Shown: positions 26,889 through 34,820, counted from the stretch's first letter. The stretch: 49,561 nt of DNA from Eubacteriales bacterium (GCA_028697835.1 JAQVDK010000003.1:1-49561); one strand, 5' to 3'. Notes: generated from the letters alone by a model not told the origin. Made by a program: numbers and translations.

Positions 26889-27243
26889 GAAAAAGGGATT
26901 ATTATATGGAATCATAGGTTTGGCAAGCGGTTTTTTAAACGGGATTTTAGGCGCCGGGGGTGGAACTGTGATTGTTCCCGCCTTGGAGCGCTTTCTTGAT
27001 GTGCCGCCGCACAGGGCCCACGCAACAGCAATTTCAATCATTTTGCCAATTTCAATGGTGTCGTCGTTTTTTTACTTTAAAAAAGGGATGTTTGAAATAA
27101 AATCCATATTAATTATAGCTATTGCAGGTGTTGTGGGCGGAGCCGGCGGGGCAAAGTTTTTAAAAAAGCTTTCCGGAAAGACAATAAGAACAGCCTTTGC
27201 CATATCAATGATTTTTGTAGGAATTAGAATGCTATGGATATAA
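26887..27243 (+). CDS. TauE/SafE-type permease, N-terminal half
   Basis: A 118-residue membrane protein with about four hydrophobic segments, matching the first repeat of the TauE/SafE (sulfite/organosulfonate or general anion exporter) family: GLASGFLNGILGAGGGTVIV at the N-terminus, APERF-type loop, HRAHATAISIILPI, and IVGVVGGAGGAKF-like inner repeat. Full-length members have about 250 residues with two such repeats; here the repeats are two genes overlapping by 10 bases. It lacks an obvious ribosome binding site. The two products presumably pair into one transporter. Substrate unknown. Confidence 0.85.
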   Translation: MKKGLLYGIIGLASGFLNGILGAGGGTVIVPALERFLDVPPHRAHATAISIILPISMVSSFFYFKKGMFEIKSILIIAIAGVVGGAGGAKFLKKLSGKTIRTAFAISMIFVGIRMLWI

Positions 27244-27596
27244 TTTTACAGATTTTCGCAGGGCTTTGCTCCGGGGTTATAAGCGGTATGGGATTTGGCG
27301 GAGGAATGGTGCTAATTCCTATTTTGACTTTGGTTTTAGGCTTTGACCAAAAGGCGGCGCAGGGAATGAACCTTTTATATTTTATACCCACAGCTCTTGC
27401 GGCCCTTTGGGTTCATTTCAAAAACAAAAACATAGACATAAAGCTTGCATGTGCAATTGCCGCCTATGGCGTTGCAGGGGCAAGTGCCGGGGCAATGTTG
27501 GCGTATAAAATTTCCGCTCCTCTTTTGCGTCGCATGTTTGCAATACTGATAATAATCATGGGAGCAAATGAATTATACAGGATATATAAAAAATAA
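27234..27596 (+). CDS. TauE/SafE-type permease, C-terminal half
   Basis: A 120-residue four-segment membrane protein matching a TauE/SafE repeat: IFAGLCSGVISGMGFGGGMV near the start, QKAAQGMNLLYFIPTALAAL, and GVAGASAGAMLAYKI. It starts within the last codons of the first half gene (10-base overlap, different frame), so translation is likely coupled. Two separate half genes are seen in other Clostridia; here the frame change is clean with no sign of decay, so I treat both as functional rather than as a frameshifted gene. Followed by a strong terminator. Confidence 0.85.
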   Translation: MDIILQIFAGLCSGVISGMGFGGGMVLIPILTLVLGFDQKAAQGMNLLYFIPTALAALWVHFKNKNIDIKLACAIAAYGVAGASAGAMLAYKISAPLLRRMFAILIIIMGANELYRIYKK

Positions 27597-27610
27597 ATTT
27601 CCGCCCATGC

Positions 27611-27660
27611 AAAAGGGTGCAAAACTCACCTGAAAACAGGTAAGATTTTGCACCCTTTTA
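27611..27660 (+). terminator. Compound bidirectional terminator
   Basis: AAAAGGGTGCAAAA pairs perfectly with TTTTGCACCCTTTT; the 21-base loop holds a further hairpin ACCTG-AAAA-CAGGT. It lies between the convergent tauE and KwaB-like genes. Confidence 0.85.
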
Positions 27661-27671
27661 AATTTAAAAGG

Positions 27672-28610
27672 CTATCTTGGGGTAATATTTGTTCCCACCG
27701 AAAGGCGACCTAAAGGGTCCAGACAGCTTCTTGCGCACAAAAGGTCAACAACCAGCTCGCACTGGTCCGGGTCGGATGTGTCCATGCGCCCTTGATGGTC
27801 TATTGTAATTCCATATGTAATTAAAAAATCCTCCCTGTCCAAAACAGAAAGATTTAATATATGATTCAAAATCTCCTTGTCAAAATCAAGGAACTTTCTT
27901 GAATTTTTCCCGCTTAAGGCTACTTTTTCAAACTGCTCATAATCGCTTAGTATCTCTACTTTTGCAATTTCAGCCGTCCTTTTTGATGCAACGGCAAAAT
28001 TACGGCTTTCAAGCTCAAAGTCCTTTTCCATGGACGGGGAAAAGAAATAGCAAACGCCATCAATCAAAAGAAAATCCACCGAAGGCGCAAATTTTAACAC
28101 AGGCCTGTCCGTTGACGCAATCTCGTTTGCCAATGCTGTGCAGATTCGTGTTTTTCCACCGTTTAAAAAGGGGTTTGTGCGCCTTATAAAAAGGACTTGC
28201 TCCGAAATTTTTCCGGACTCATCTTTTTTATAGCCGTAAAATCCATAACCGACTGTTTTTGGAACATCACCGTTTATAAAATTCTCCGGAGCAAACTCCA
28301 AACCGTTTTTTATGCTGGCAATGGTGTCCCAAAGCTGGGATTTTATTAAATCGTCCTCCTGATTTAGTGCAGGAATCACGCTTTTATCAAGAAACGGAGA
28401 ATACTCTGCCACGACTCTTTCGGCAAGGGTTTTCTCAAGGATGGTGTTTTTCATGATTTCTACCCAAGGCGCAATGCCCTTCATTTTGCAAAGCCTCCAC
28501 TCGAGGGCTATGCCGTCACGGCTTTTTTGTGTGTTGTAAAGTGCAAACTGCCAATCAAATTCCGCAGGATTTAATTCTCTTAATGCTTCGGTCAGATTTC
28601 GTGTTTCCAA
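27672..28610 (-). CDS. Possible DUF4868/KwaB-like protein
   Basis: A 312-residue cytoplasmic protein with no signal or membrane segment. The C-terminal half, with FAPSVDFLLIDGVCYFFSPS (near 172-191), then FELESRNFAVASKRTAEI, ILSDYEQFEKVALSGKNSRK and DFDKEILNHIL, resembles in order and spacing the DUF4868 domain that includes KwaB of the Kiwa anti-phage system. This rests on remembered pattern, not a search, and is moderate at best. The small membrane partner KwaA is not next to it: the neighbours are a spore protein gene and the convergent tauE pair. The start is TTG at 28610 with GGGGGG seven bases upstream. If the match fails it is an unknown protein. Confidence 0.4.
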   Translation of the reverse strand: METRNLTEALRELNPAEFDWQFALYNTQKSRDGIALEWRLCKMKGIAPWVEIMKNTILEKTLAERVVAEYSPFLDKSVIPALNQEDDLIKSQLWDTIASIKNGLEFAPENFINGDVPKTVGYGFYGYKKDESGKISEQVLFIRRTNPFLNGGKTRICTALANEIASTDRPVLKFAPSVDFLLIDGVCYFFSPSMEKDFELESRNFAVASKRTAEIAKVEILSDYEQFEKVALSGKNSRKFLDFDKEILNHILNLSVLDREDFLITYGITIDHQGRMDTSDPDQCELVVDLLCARSCLDPLGRLSVGTNITPR

Positions 28611-28686
28611 TTATATACCCCCCAAACAAGTAAATTTAAACGTTATTTATTATAGCACAGGTGCGGCAAATTTACAATTATTAATT

Positions 28687-28728
28687 TAAAAAAGCGGAAA
28701 AAGTGCATGTTGCGCTTTTTCCGCTTTA
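28687..28728 (-). terminator. Terminator of the spore protein gene
   Basis: On the minus strand AAAGCGGAAAAAGCGC pairs with GCACTTTTTCCGCTTT (one G-U type mismatch) around a short loop, then six T. Confidence 0.88.
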
Positions 28729-28756
28729 AGCTATATGGCTTTATCCAATCGGATTG

Positions 28757-28966
28757 TTATCTACCAATAAGGCTTTGCTCATAAGACTGAACCATCTTTT
28801 TAACCATATTACCACCAATACGGCCTGCATCACGAGAAGTAATGTCCCCGTTATATCCAGGTTTTAGTGTAACGCCCACTTCGTTGGCAACTTCATACTT
28901 AAATCTGTCAAGAGCGTTTCTTGCTTCTGCTATTAAAATGTTGTTATTGTTGTTGTTTGCCATCAT
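28757..28966 (-). CDS. Alpha/beta-type small acid-soluble spore protein
   Basis: A 69-residue SASP that coats and protects DNA in the dormant spore and is degraded at germination. The family signatures are ALDRFKYEVANEVGV in the middle, with the germination-protease site region KYEVANEVG, and the C-terminal TSRDAGRIGGNMVKKMV. An asparagine run (NNNNNN) near the N-terminus is also common. Two adjacent ATG codons follow AGGAGGTG; the first is used. Expression is expected in the forespore under sigma-G, but no clear sigma-G promoter was found. It is direct evidence that the organism belongs to an endospore-forming lineage. Confidence 0.96.
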   Translation of the reverse strand: MMANNNNNNILIAEARNALDRFKYEVANEVGVTLKPGYNGDITSRDAGRIGGNMVKKMVQSYEQSLIGR

Positions 28967-29033
28967 TTTTCACCTCCTGTTCGTTACAATATTAATATTT
29001 GCAAAACAGGAAGGATTATAGCAAGAAAAATAA

Positions 29034-29045
29034 TCAAACGTTTGA
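29034..29045. repeat. 12-bp palindrome between hisIE and the spore gene
   Basis: TCAAACGTTTGA is a perfect palindrome in the 104-base intergenic space. It may be an operator for the spore gene or part of a weak end for the his operon. No function is assigned. Confidence 0.35.
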
Positions 29046-29070
29046 AAAAATTTCGTCAAAACATTAATAA

Positions 29071-29688
29071 TTACCGCCTTTTTTGAAGCTCGCCAAATAC
29101 ATCTTCGGGTCTTACCCCAACTTCTTTCATTAAAACCAAAAGATGAAAAATTAAATCCGCCACTTCATATCTTACTTCATCTTTGGAATTGTTTTTTGCG
29201 CCTATAATAACTTCTGCAGCTTCTTCACCGACTTTTTTGCAAATTTTGTCAATCCCTTTTTCAAACAAATAATTTGTATAGCTGCCTTCTTTGGGATTTG
29301 CAAGCCGGTCGCATATTACATCGTAAACTTCATATAATATACTTGGATTTGGGTTTGATTTTTCGTCAAATTCGCCACCGTCAAGGCTTCGGTAAAAACA
29401 AGAATAGTTGTTTGTGTGACACGCCGCCACAACCTGCTCAACTTTAAGCAAAAGGCAGTCCCCGTCACAATCAGCTAAAATTTCTTTCACATATTGATAA
29501 TGCCCGCTTTCCTCACCTTTTACCCAAATTTTATTTCGGCTTCTGCTAAAATATGTAGCTTTGCCTGTCTTTTGGGTTTGGTTTAAAGCTTCTTCGTTCA
29601 TATACGCCTGCATAAGCACCTGATTTGTTCTGTAATCTTGGACAATTACGGGAACAAGCCCCTTTTCGTCATATTTCAGTTCAATCAT
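29071..29688 (-). CDS. hisIE: Bifunctional PRA-CH/PRA-PH, HisIE
   Basis: Fused enzyme for steps 2 and 3 of histidine synthesis: phosphoribosyl-ATP pyrophosphohydrolase and phosphoribosyl-AMP cyclohydrolase. In the 205-residue protein the N-terminal HisI part (1-115) has [25 protein letters not shown], and the zinc-binding [11 protein letters not shown] with [11 protein letters not shown]; the C-terminal HisE part has [20 protein letters not shown] and [13 protein letters not shown]. The start overlaps the hisF stop as ATGA and has GGAGATAGC upstream. It is the last gene of the his operon. Confidence 0.96.
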   Translation of the reverse strand: MIELKYDEKGLVPVIVQDYRTNQVLMQAYMNEEALNQTQKTGKATYFSRSRNKIWVKGEESGHYQYVKEILADCDGDCLLLKVEQVVAACHTNNYSCFYRSLDGGEFDEKSNPNPSILYEVYDVICDRLANPKEGSYTNYLFEKGIDKICKKVGEEAAEVIIGAKNNSKDEVRYEVADLIFHLLVLMKEVGVRPEDVFGELQKRR

Positions 29689-30458
29689 TTTGCTATCTCC
29701 ATTCTTACGGGAATATTTTTTTCATTTAAATATTTTTTAAGCTCCATAATCTCGACTTCCTTAAAATGAAACAGCGAAGCGGCCAAAACCGCATCCACGC
29801 CGCCATGGACTATTGCGTCATAAAAATCTTCTTTTTTACCCGCTCCGCCGGATGCGATTACAGGGATTTTGACAGCGGCCGTGACAGCCCTGTTAAGCTG
29901 GTTGTCATATCCGGCTTTTGTTCCGTCGCAGTCTAAGCTGGTAAGCAGAATTTCGCCTGCGCCCAATTTTTCGCATTTTTGCGCCCAGGTAACGACATCA
30001 ATGTCCGTAACCACACTTCCGCCGTTTATACATACGTTCCAGCCATCGCCGCCTTCCCTCTTTTTTGCATCTATTGCAACGACCACGCAGTCCCTTCCAA
30101 AAAGATTTGCAGCTTCTAAAATAAGCTCGGGCCTTTTTATCGCCGCCGAATTTATGGATACTTTATCCGCTCCGGAGTCTAAGATTTCCTTAAAATCGTC
30201 AGCAGTCCTGATTCCTCCGCCTACCGCAAAGGGAATGGTCACCTGCTTTGCAACTTTTTTTACCATGTCCAGCATCGTTTTTCGAACTTCAACTGTTGCG
30301 GTAATGTCTAAAAACACTAACTCGTCCGCCCCCGCCCTGCTATACTCCGCAGCAATTTGGGCCGGGTCACCGGCGTCTTTAAAATTAACAAAATTTACTC
30401 CTTTTACCACACGTCCGTCCTTAACATCCAGACATGGTATTATTCGTTTTGGTAACAT
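29685..30458 (-). CDS. hisF: Imidazole glycerol phosphate synthase cyclase subunit HisF
   Basis: TIM-barrel subunit that closes the imidazole ring of IGP and releases AICAR, using ammonia from the HisH amidotransferase. The 257-residue protein begins [20 protein letters not shown] with the catalytic Asp11, has the [10 protein letters not shown] loop, KVSINSAAI, and [12 protein letters not shown] with the second catalytic Asp near 131. The start at 30458 is set by GGAGGAG upstream and by the normal N-terminus; the open frame reaches 30518. It overlaps hisA by 19 bases. No hisH is in this operon although HisF normally needs HisH. Confidence 0.96.
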   Translation of the reverse strand: MLPKRIIPCLDVKDGRVVKGVNFVNFKDAGDPAQIAAEYSRAGADELVFLDITATVEVRKTMLDMVKKVAKQVTIPFAVGGGIRTADDFKEILDSGADKVSINSAAIKRPELILEAANLFGRDCVVVAIDAKKREGGDGWNVCINGGSVVTDIDVVTWAQKCEKLGAGEILLTSLDCDGTKAGYDNQLNRAVTAAVKIPVIASGGAGKKEDFYDAIVHGGVDAVLAASLFHFKEVEIMELKKYLNEKNIPVRMEIAK

Positions 30459-31156
30459 AAACACTCCTCCAGTTTTAAGTTCCCCGTATAAAGAGCCCGA
30501 CCGACTATTACGCCGCAAACTCCTGTGGGGACAAGGCTTTTTATATCATCAATCTTTCCTACACCACCGGAGGCAATAACGTCCATGTTGACACTTGCTG
30601 CCATCTCCTGCATAGCGGAAACGTTAGGTCCTGTAAGCATTCCGTCTGTTGCTATGTCGGTGTAGATGATTGTTTTTGTACCAAGCTTTTCAATATCCCT
30701 GGCAAAATCGACGGCGGTAAAGTCACTTACTTCCTCCCAACCGCTAATTGCCACCTTGCCATCTTTTGCATCAATGCCAACCGCTATTTTTTTGCCATGT
30801 TTTTTTACTGCATCTTTTACGAATTCTTTGCTTTTTACAGCGCTTGTTCCAAGTATAACCCGGCCTACGCCAAGGCTAAAAAGATTTTCCATATCCTCCA
30901 TGGTGCGAATTCCTCCGCCAAGCTGCACAGGAATGCTCACGCTGTCTATAATCTTTTTTATGGTTTCAAGGTTTGTGGGTTTGCCGCTTCTTGCACCGTC
31001 AAGGTCAACTATATGCAGCCACTTGGCGCCGCTTTTTTCAAAGCCCTCGGCAACTTCCCAAGGCTTGTCGCTGTATGTGGTGCTCATGTCATAACGCCCT
31101 TGAGTAAGGCGTACGCATTTTCCGCCTAAAATATCTATGGCAGGGTAAATTATCAT
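30440..31156 (-). CDS. hisA: ProFAR isomerase HisA
   Basis: Isomerises ProFAR to PRFAR, an Amadori rearrangement. A 238-residue TIM barrel, the normal length, with [17 protein letters not shown] at the start (catalytic Asp8), [30 protein letters not shown] (near 127) and [12 protein letters not shown] (second catalytic Asp near 167). It overlaps the hisG stop by four bases (ATGA) and hisF by 19. Gene order hisG-A-F-IE leaves out the usual hisD, hisC, hisB and hisH that stand before hisA in complete Clostridia operons. Confidence 0.95.
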   Translation of the reverse strand: MIIYPAIDILGGKCVRLTQGRYDMSTTYSDKPWEVAEGFEKSGAKWLHIVDLDGARSGKPTNLETIKKIIDSVSIPVQLGGGIRTMEDMENLFSLGVGRVILGTSAVKSKEFVKDAVKKHGKKIAVGIDAKDGKVAISGWEEVSDFTAVDFARDIEKLGTKTIIYTDIATDGMLTGPNVSAMQEMAASVNMDVIASGGVGKIDDIKSLVPTGVCGVIVGRALYTGNLKLEECLCYQNE

Positions 31157-31779
31157 TTGCTTACCTCCTGTCTTAGCTTTTCAACAATGTCCATAATTCT
31201 TTCCTTTTCCATTTTAAGACTTACACGATTTACAACCATTCGAGCGGAAATGGAGCAGATTTCTTCAATAACGGATAAATTGTTTTCCTTTAAAGTCCTT
31301 CCGCTTTCAACAATATCGACTATAAACTCCGACAGTCCGCAAAGGGGGGCAAGCTCCACACTGCCGCTAAGCTTGATAATTTCAACCGTTTGGTTTTTTT
31401 GCGCAAAATAGTTTCTTGTTATATTGGGATATTTTGTAGCCACTTTGATAAAACCGCTGGGCACCTTGCTGTCCTTCCAGCCGCAAACACACATTCTGCA
31501 TGCACCGAATTTTAAATCCAACAGCTCATATAGGTTTCTTCCGTCCTCCATAATGGTGTCCTTGCCTACAATTCCAATATCGGCTGCCCCGTATTCAACA
31601 TATGTAGGAACATCAGAAGCTTTTACAAGCATAAATTTTATTTTGTTTTCATCATCTGTAAAAATTAGCTTTCTGGATTTTTCCTTCAGCTTGGAGCAGT
31701 CCAGCCCTATTCTTTCAAAAAGCTCTATGGAAAGCTCCGAAAGCCTGCCTTTTGCAAGGGCAATAGTCAAATATTTCAA
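31153..31779 (-). CDS. hisG: ATP phosphoribosyltransferase catalytic subunit, short form
   Basis: Commits PRPP and ATP to histidine synthesis. The 208-residue HisGS form lacks the C-terminal regulatory domain and needs HisZ, whose gene is adjacent. It begins [19 protein letters not shown] and has [19 protein letters not shown] near 57-75, EYGAA being typical, and the PRPP-loop [14 protein letters not shown] near 155. The start is TTG at 31779, directly after the TAA of hisZ (zero spacing), implying coupled translation and matched amounts of the two subunits. Confidence 0.95.
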   Translation of the reverse strand: MKYLTIALAKGRLSELSIELFERIGLDCSKLKEKSRKLIFTDDENKIKFMLVKASDVPTYVEYGAADIGIVGKDTIMEDGRNLYELLDLKFGACRMCVCGWKDSKVPSGFIKVATKYPNITRNYFAQKNQTVEIIKLSGSVELAPLCGLSEFIVDIVESGRTLKENNLSVIEEICSISARMVVNRVSLKMEKERIMDIVEKLRQEVSK

Positions 31780-33021
31780 TTATTCTTCACCGCCTAACAA
31801 ATCATTAATTGAAGTCCTCGTTATTTCGCCGTCATTAAGGTTAATAATATCGATTGTGTCACCGTCCACAACCTTTACAATCCCGCCAATCCCCCTTGCA
31901 TTGGCGTAAGCCTTTGCACCTTCCCTGCCGGTCCACACTTCTACACAAAGCCCGCTTGAGCGCAGTCCGTCGGCAATTTTAAAGGCAATAGCACGCTCCT
32001 TTTCATAGTACACCAAAGTATGCACCTGGGGGGCTTCAAATTCCACATTATTATAATTCAAAGCGGATATAAGCCGCTCTATCCCTATTGCAACGCCTGT
32101 TGCCGGCACGGGTTTTCCATATTCGCCGATAAGGTTGTCATATCGCCCTCCGCCGCAAATGGGAAATCCCACACCTTCCGTAAAGCCTTTTACTATAATT
32201 CCCGTATAGTAATTTAAGCCTTGGACCATGGCCAGGTCTATGGAAATATATTTTTCAAAGCCGTAGTCCTTTAATATGCTGTAAACCTCCGTAATGTTGT
32301 CAAGTGCCGCCCCGGCACGCTTTCCAAGAGGCTTCTCCTTTGCTTTTTCAATCACTTCCACACCGCCAAAAAAGTTGGGAAGCTCTAAAATAAGCTCTTT
32401 TATCCCGGGCTTAATATTATAGCCCTCCACAAGGCTTTCCACCGCGGCAAAGCTTTTTTGGTCAATCAGCTTTCGCAGGCTTTCCACCGCCTCGCCATCA
32501 AGTTTTGCCTGCTCCATAATGCCTTTAAAAAATTCCGCCTGACCTATATCAATCTGAAATTTTTCAAGCCCGCAGGCTAAAAACGCTTTAATTGTCGTGG
32601 CGATAACTTCTGCGTCCGCCTCGGGACAGCTTTCGCCTATAAATTCGATGCCTGCTTGGGTAAACTCTTTTTGCAGCGTCCCTGCAACGGCATCGGTTTC
32701 ACGAAAAGCGCTTCCTATATAGCTTACCCTTTTTGGCAAAGTTTCATCTGCATACTTTGTGGCAAAAATCCTTGCAATTGGTGTTGTAAGGTCGGGGCGC
32801 AGACTTAAAATCCTTCCGTTTTTATCAAAAAATTTTATCATCTGGCTTTGCTCAATATGTGCGAAAGTATCGTAAAATTCGAAAGTAGGGGTTTGGATTT
32901 CAAAATACCCTCTTGAATGAAACACCTGTGCAATTGTTGATTCTACCTGCCTTTTGATGTAACATTCCTTTTCAAGCAAATCAAAGACCCCGTCCGGAGT
33001 GTGCGTTTTCCATTTACTCAT
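31780..33021 (-). CDS. hisZ: ATP phosphoribosyltransferase regulatory subunit HisZ
   Basis: A HisRS-like paralogue without tRNA charging that forms an octamer with HisGS and carries feedback inhibition by histidine. The 413-residue protein has the class II core FQTPTFEFYD-like segment, FDKNGRILSLRPDLTTPIAR (motif 2 region), QAGIEFIGE, and a motif 3-like YNLIGEYGKPVPATGVAIGI-type segment, plus a C-terminal domain resembling the HisRS anticodon-binding domain (VHTLVYYEKERAIAFKIADG). Presence beside short hisG separates it from a true HisRS. GAGG lies eight bases before the ATG. First gene of the operon, with a near-consensus promoter 40 bases upstream. Confidence 0.92.
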   Translation of the reverse strand: MSKWKTHTPDGVFDLLEKECYIKRQVESTIAQVFHSRGYFEIQTPTFEFYDTFAHIEQSQMIKFFDKNGRILSLRPDLTTPIARIFATKYADETLPKRVSYIGSAFRETDAVAGTLQKEFTQAGIEFIGESCPEADAEVIATTIKAFLACGLEKFQIDIGQAEFFKGIMEQAKLDGEAVESLRKLIDQKSFAAVESLVEGYNIKPGIKELILELPNFFGGVEVIEKAKEKPLGKRAGAALDNITEVYSILKDYGFEKYISIDLAMVQGLNYYTGIIVKGFTEGVGFPICGGGRYDNLIGEYGKPVPATGVAIGIERLISALNYNNVEFEAPQVHTLVYYEKERAIAFKIADGLRSSGLCVEVWTGREGAKAYANARGIGGIVKVVDGDTIDIINLNDGEITRTSINDLLGGEE

Positions 33022-33060
33022 TTTATAATCCTCACTTTACCGATTTAGCATGATAAAGTA

Positions 33061-33089
33061 AGTATAACATACCGTGCAATTTTTGTCAA
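33061..33089 (-). promoter_or_regulatory. Promoter of the his operon
   Basis: On the minus strand TTGACA (33089-33084), a 17-base spacer, and TATACT (33066-33061). Transcription would start near 33054, leaving a leader of about 33 bases, too short for a T-box; none was seen. Confidence 0.88.
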
Positions 33090-33096
33090 GAAAAAG

Positions 33097-33125
33097 TTGA
33101 TAAAACACCCATTGTTTGATATACT
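33097..33125 (+). promoter_or_regulatory. Promoter of the thioesterase gene
   Basis: TTGATA (33097-33102), 17-base spacer ending in TGA, TATACT (33120-33125). Its -35 lies seven bases from the -35 of the divergent his promoter. Confidence 0.75.
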
Positions 33126-33198
33126 AATTCTAATTTATTTTTTAAATTTTTAAGATAACAGCTTACTACCAAAAAACAAAAAGGGGTGTAATATATTA

Positions 33199-33672
33199 AT
33201 GAAAGGAAAAACTCCGAAAGAAACAGAGGTTACCATGAGCGAGCTTGTTTTGCCCAACGACACAAATCTTCTGGGCAATTTAATGGGCGGGCGGCTTATG
33301 TATTGGATGGATATAGCAGGGGCGCTGGTTGCCTCAAGGCATGCCAACAAGGTTGTAGCAACGGTTTCCATGGATAACCTAAGTTTCACCCACCCCATTC
33401 GCATGGGCGAAATGCTTATTATTCATGCAAAAATGATTTATGCAGGAACTACATCTATGGTAATTTCCCTTAAAATTTATGCAGAAAACATGAAAACAAA
33501 CAGCAAAATCCTAACGAATACTGCAAGAATGGTGTATGTGGCGCTTGATGAAAACGCGCGTCCCACACCTGTACCGCCGCTGATTCCGGAAACAGAAGAA
33601 GAAAAAGAAGAATATTTGAAAGAAAAAGAGCGCAGGGAAAAAAGGAAAAAGAAACAGCAGCAACATTGTTAA
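33199..33672 (+). CDS. Acyl-CoA thioesterase, hotdog fold
   Basis: A 157-residue hotdog-fold protein of the YciA/BACH acyl-CoA hydrolase type. The typical stretch PNDTNLLGNLMGGRLMYWMD (residues about 19-38, with catalytic Asn/Asp region), then VSMDNLSFTHPIRMGEMLII and TARMVYVALDENARPTPVPPL mark the family. It ends in an unusual highly charged tail of about 35 residues rich in Glu, Lys and Gln. Start ATG at 33199 has AAGGGG about 11 bases upstream, somewhat far. It is transcribed from its own promoter; the next promoter begins 24 bases after its stop. Confidence 0.9.
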   Translation: MKGKTPKETEVTMSELVLPNDTNLLGNLMGGRLMYWMDIAGALVASRHANKVVATVSMDNLSFTHPIRMGEMLIIHAKMIYAGTTSMVISLKIYAENMKTNSKILTNTARMVYVALDENARPTPVPPLIPETEEEKEEYLKEKERREKRKKKQQQHC

Positions 33673-33695
33673 AATATAAACTTTTAAAAAATCAC

Positions 33696-33745
33696 TTGAC
33701 AAATTTAATAATAAAGTGTATTATTAAATTGACACTAAAGTGTCA
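33696..33745 (+). promoter_or_regulatory. Promoter and operators of the lacI-kdu-kdg operon
   Basis: TTGACA (33696-33701), 17-base spacer, TATTAT (33719-33724). A 12-bp perfect inverted repeat (AATTTAATAATA / TATTATTAAATT, 33702-33730) with a 5-base loop covers spacer and -10. A second dyad TGACAC-TAAA-GTGTCA follows at 33730-33745, and CTGACAC at 33751-33757 is a further half site. Both dyads contain TAAAGTGT, so they may bind the same LacI-family protein encoded just downstream. Confidence 0.78.
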
Positions 33746-33775
33746 CAAAACTGACACACAATCGGTGGTGAATAT

Positions 33776-34756
33776 ATGAATGTAGATGAACTGGTGAGGC
33801 TTTCCGGCGTTTCCCGCAGCACGGTTTTCCGCTTTTTGCGGGGCGACAATGTAAGAGATGCCGCAAAAGTGGCAATAATTTCTGCCATGAAGGATTTGGG
33901 CTATCATGATGAAAAGGCTTTTACCCAAAACCTTGACCTTATCATAGAGGTTAGCACAACTGAGGCAATAGACCATTTTTTGGGTTTTACTCAGGTTATA
34001 AACGGTATCACCTTTGCCGCAGAGCAATATGGCATAGAGGTTAAGCTTTGCCGTCGTGACGAGGAACAGCTTGCAACCGTTTACAGTGGCAAATACGAAA
34101 AAAACAAAGGCGTCATTGTTATTGGCAAGGATATCGACCTTGAGGAGGCGGAAGCCCAAAAGCTTATCGAAAACAAAATTCCCCACGTCTTTGTAAACCG
34201 GGTTTTTGACAACAGGCAGCTTAGCTTTGTAGCGGTTGACCTTGTAAAAGCAGGCTATGATGTTACCCGATATTTAATTGATATGGGACATAAAAACATT
34301 GCCGTTTTAGGCTGCACCCAAAATTTAAGGGCGGACAGGCACAAGGTTCAAGGATATAAAAATGCAATGTCAGAAAGTGAGATTAAAGTGTCAGAAGATT
34401 TGTGCATTACCAATGCAAAGCCTGAAAAGTTGGAAGCCTATATCGAAAGTTTTTTTGAAAACGGCAAAAAACCCGACGCTTTTGTGGGCATATGCGATAC
34501 ATACGCCATGAAATTTGTTTCCATTGCGGAAAAACACGGCTACAAGGTGCCGGACGATATTGCCGTTGTTGGTATGGATGGCATTGCGCAAAGCGAATTT
34601 TTCAGGCCGGCTTTAACCACCCTTCATGTTCCTTTTTACGAAATGGGGGTTATGGCTGTGGACAGCCTGCTTAAGCAAATGACTAAAAATGTCTCATCCA
34701 TACAAACTATATTAAGCCATAAAATGATTGAAAGGCAGTCCAGCAGGAAATGCTAA
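33776..34756 (+). CDS. LacI-family transcriptional regulator of the uronate operon
   Basis: A 326-residue regulator. The N-terminal helix-turn-helix is MNVDELVRLSGVSRSTVFRF; the following hinge region (AAKVAIISAMKDLGYHDEKA) departs from the usual LGYxPNxxAR hinge helix. The rest is a periplasmic-binding-protein-like sensor domain with GVIVIGKDIDLEEAEAQKL, HVFVNRVFD, IDMGHKNIAVLGC and DIAVVGMDGIAQSEFFRPAL, TTLHVPFYEMG. GGTGG precedes the ATG. It is the first gene of the kdu/kdg operon and probably binds the dyads over its own promoter; 2-keto-3-deoxygluconate or an unsaturated uronate is the likely inducer, by analogy with KdgR. Inference, not shown. Confidence 0.9.
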   Translation: MNVDELVRLSGVSRSTVFRFLRGDNVRDAAKVAIISAMKDLGYHDEKAFTQNLDLIIEVSTTEAIDHFLGFTQVINGITFAAEQYGIEVKLCRRDEEQLATVYSGKYEKNKGVIVIGKDIDLEEAEAQKLIENKIPHVFVNRVFDNRQLSFVAVDLVKAGYDVTRYLIDMGHKNIAVLGCTQNLRADRHKVQGYKNAMSESEIKVSEDLCITNAKPEKLEAYIESFFENGKKPDAFVGICDTYAMKFVSIAEKHGYKVPDDIAVVGMDGIAQSEFFRPALTTLHVPFYEMGVMAVDSLLKQMTKNVSSIQTILSHKMIERQSSRKC

Positions 34757-34762
34757 TAATGA

Positions 34763-34783
34763 CCGTTTGCATTTTGCAAACGG
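34763..34783 (+). repeat. Hairpin between lacI and kduI
   Basis: CCGTTTGC and GCAAACGG form an 8-bp stem over ATTTT, with no T run behind it. A TATAAT follows at about 34787. It may be a transcript stability or processing hairpin, or an operator for an internal promoter, letting kduI and the later genes be expressed above the regulator. Confidence 0.5.
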
Positions 34784-34820
34784 GGTTATAATAAAAAATT
34801 TAAAAACAGGAGGTTTCAAA

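Noticed and set aside
27234-27243. A frameshift splitting one tauE gene
   Set aside because: The overlap is clean, each half has its own start and complete repeat, and half-size pairs are known in the family, so two genes are more likely.
28967-29070. A sigma-G promoter for the spore protein gene
   Set aside because: No convincing CATWMTA-like -10 with a matching -35 could be found, so none is listed.
31780-33021. A histidyl-tRNA synthetase
   Set aside because: The gene is directly coupled to a short-form hisG, and the protein fits the HisZ paralogue rather than a full synthetase.
33022-33060. A T-box or his leader peptide upstream of hisZ
   Set aside because: The leader is about 33 bases, with no His codon run or T-box motif.
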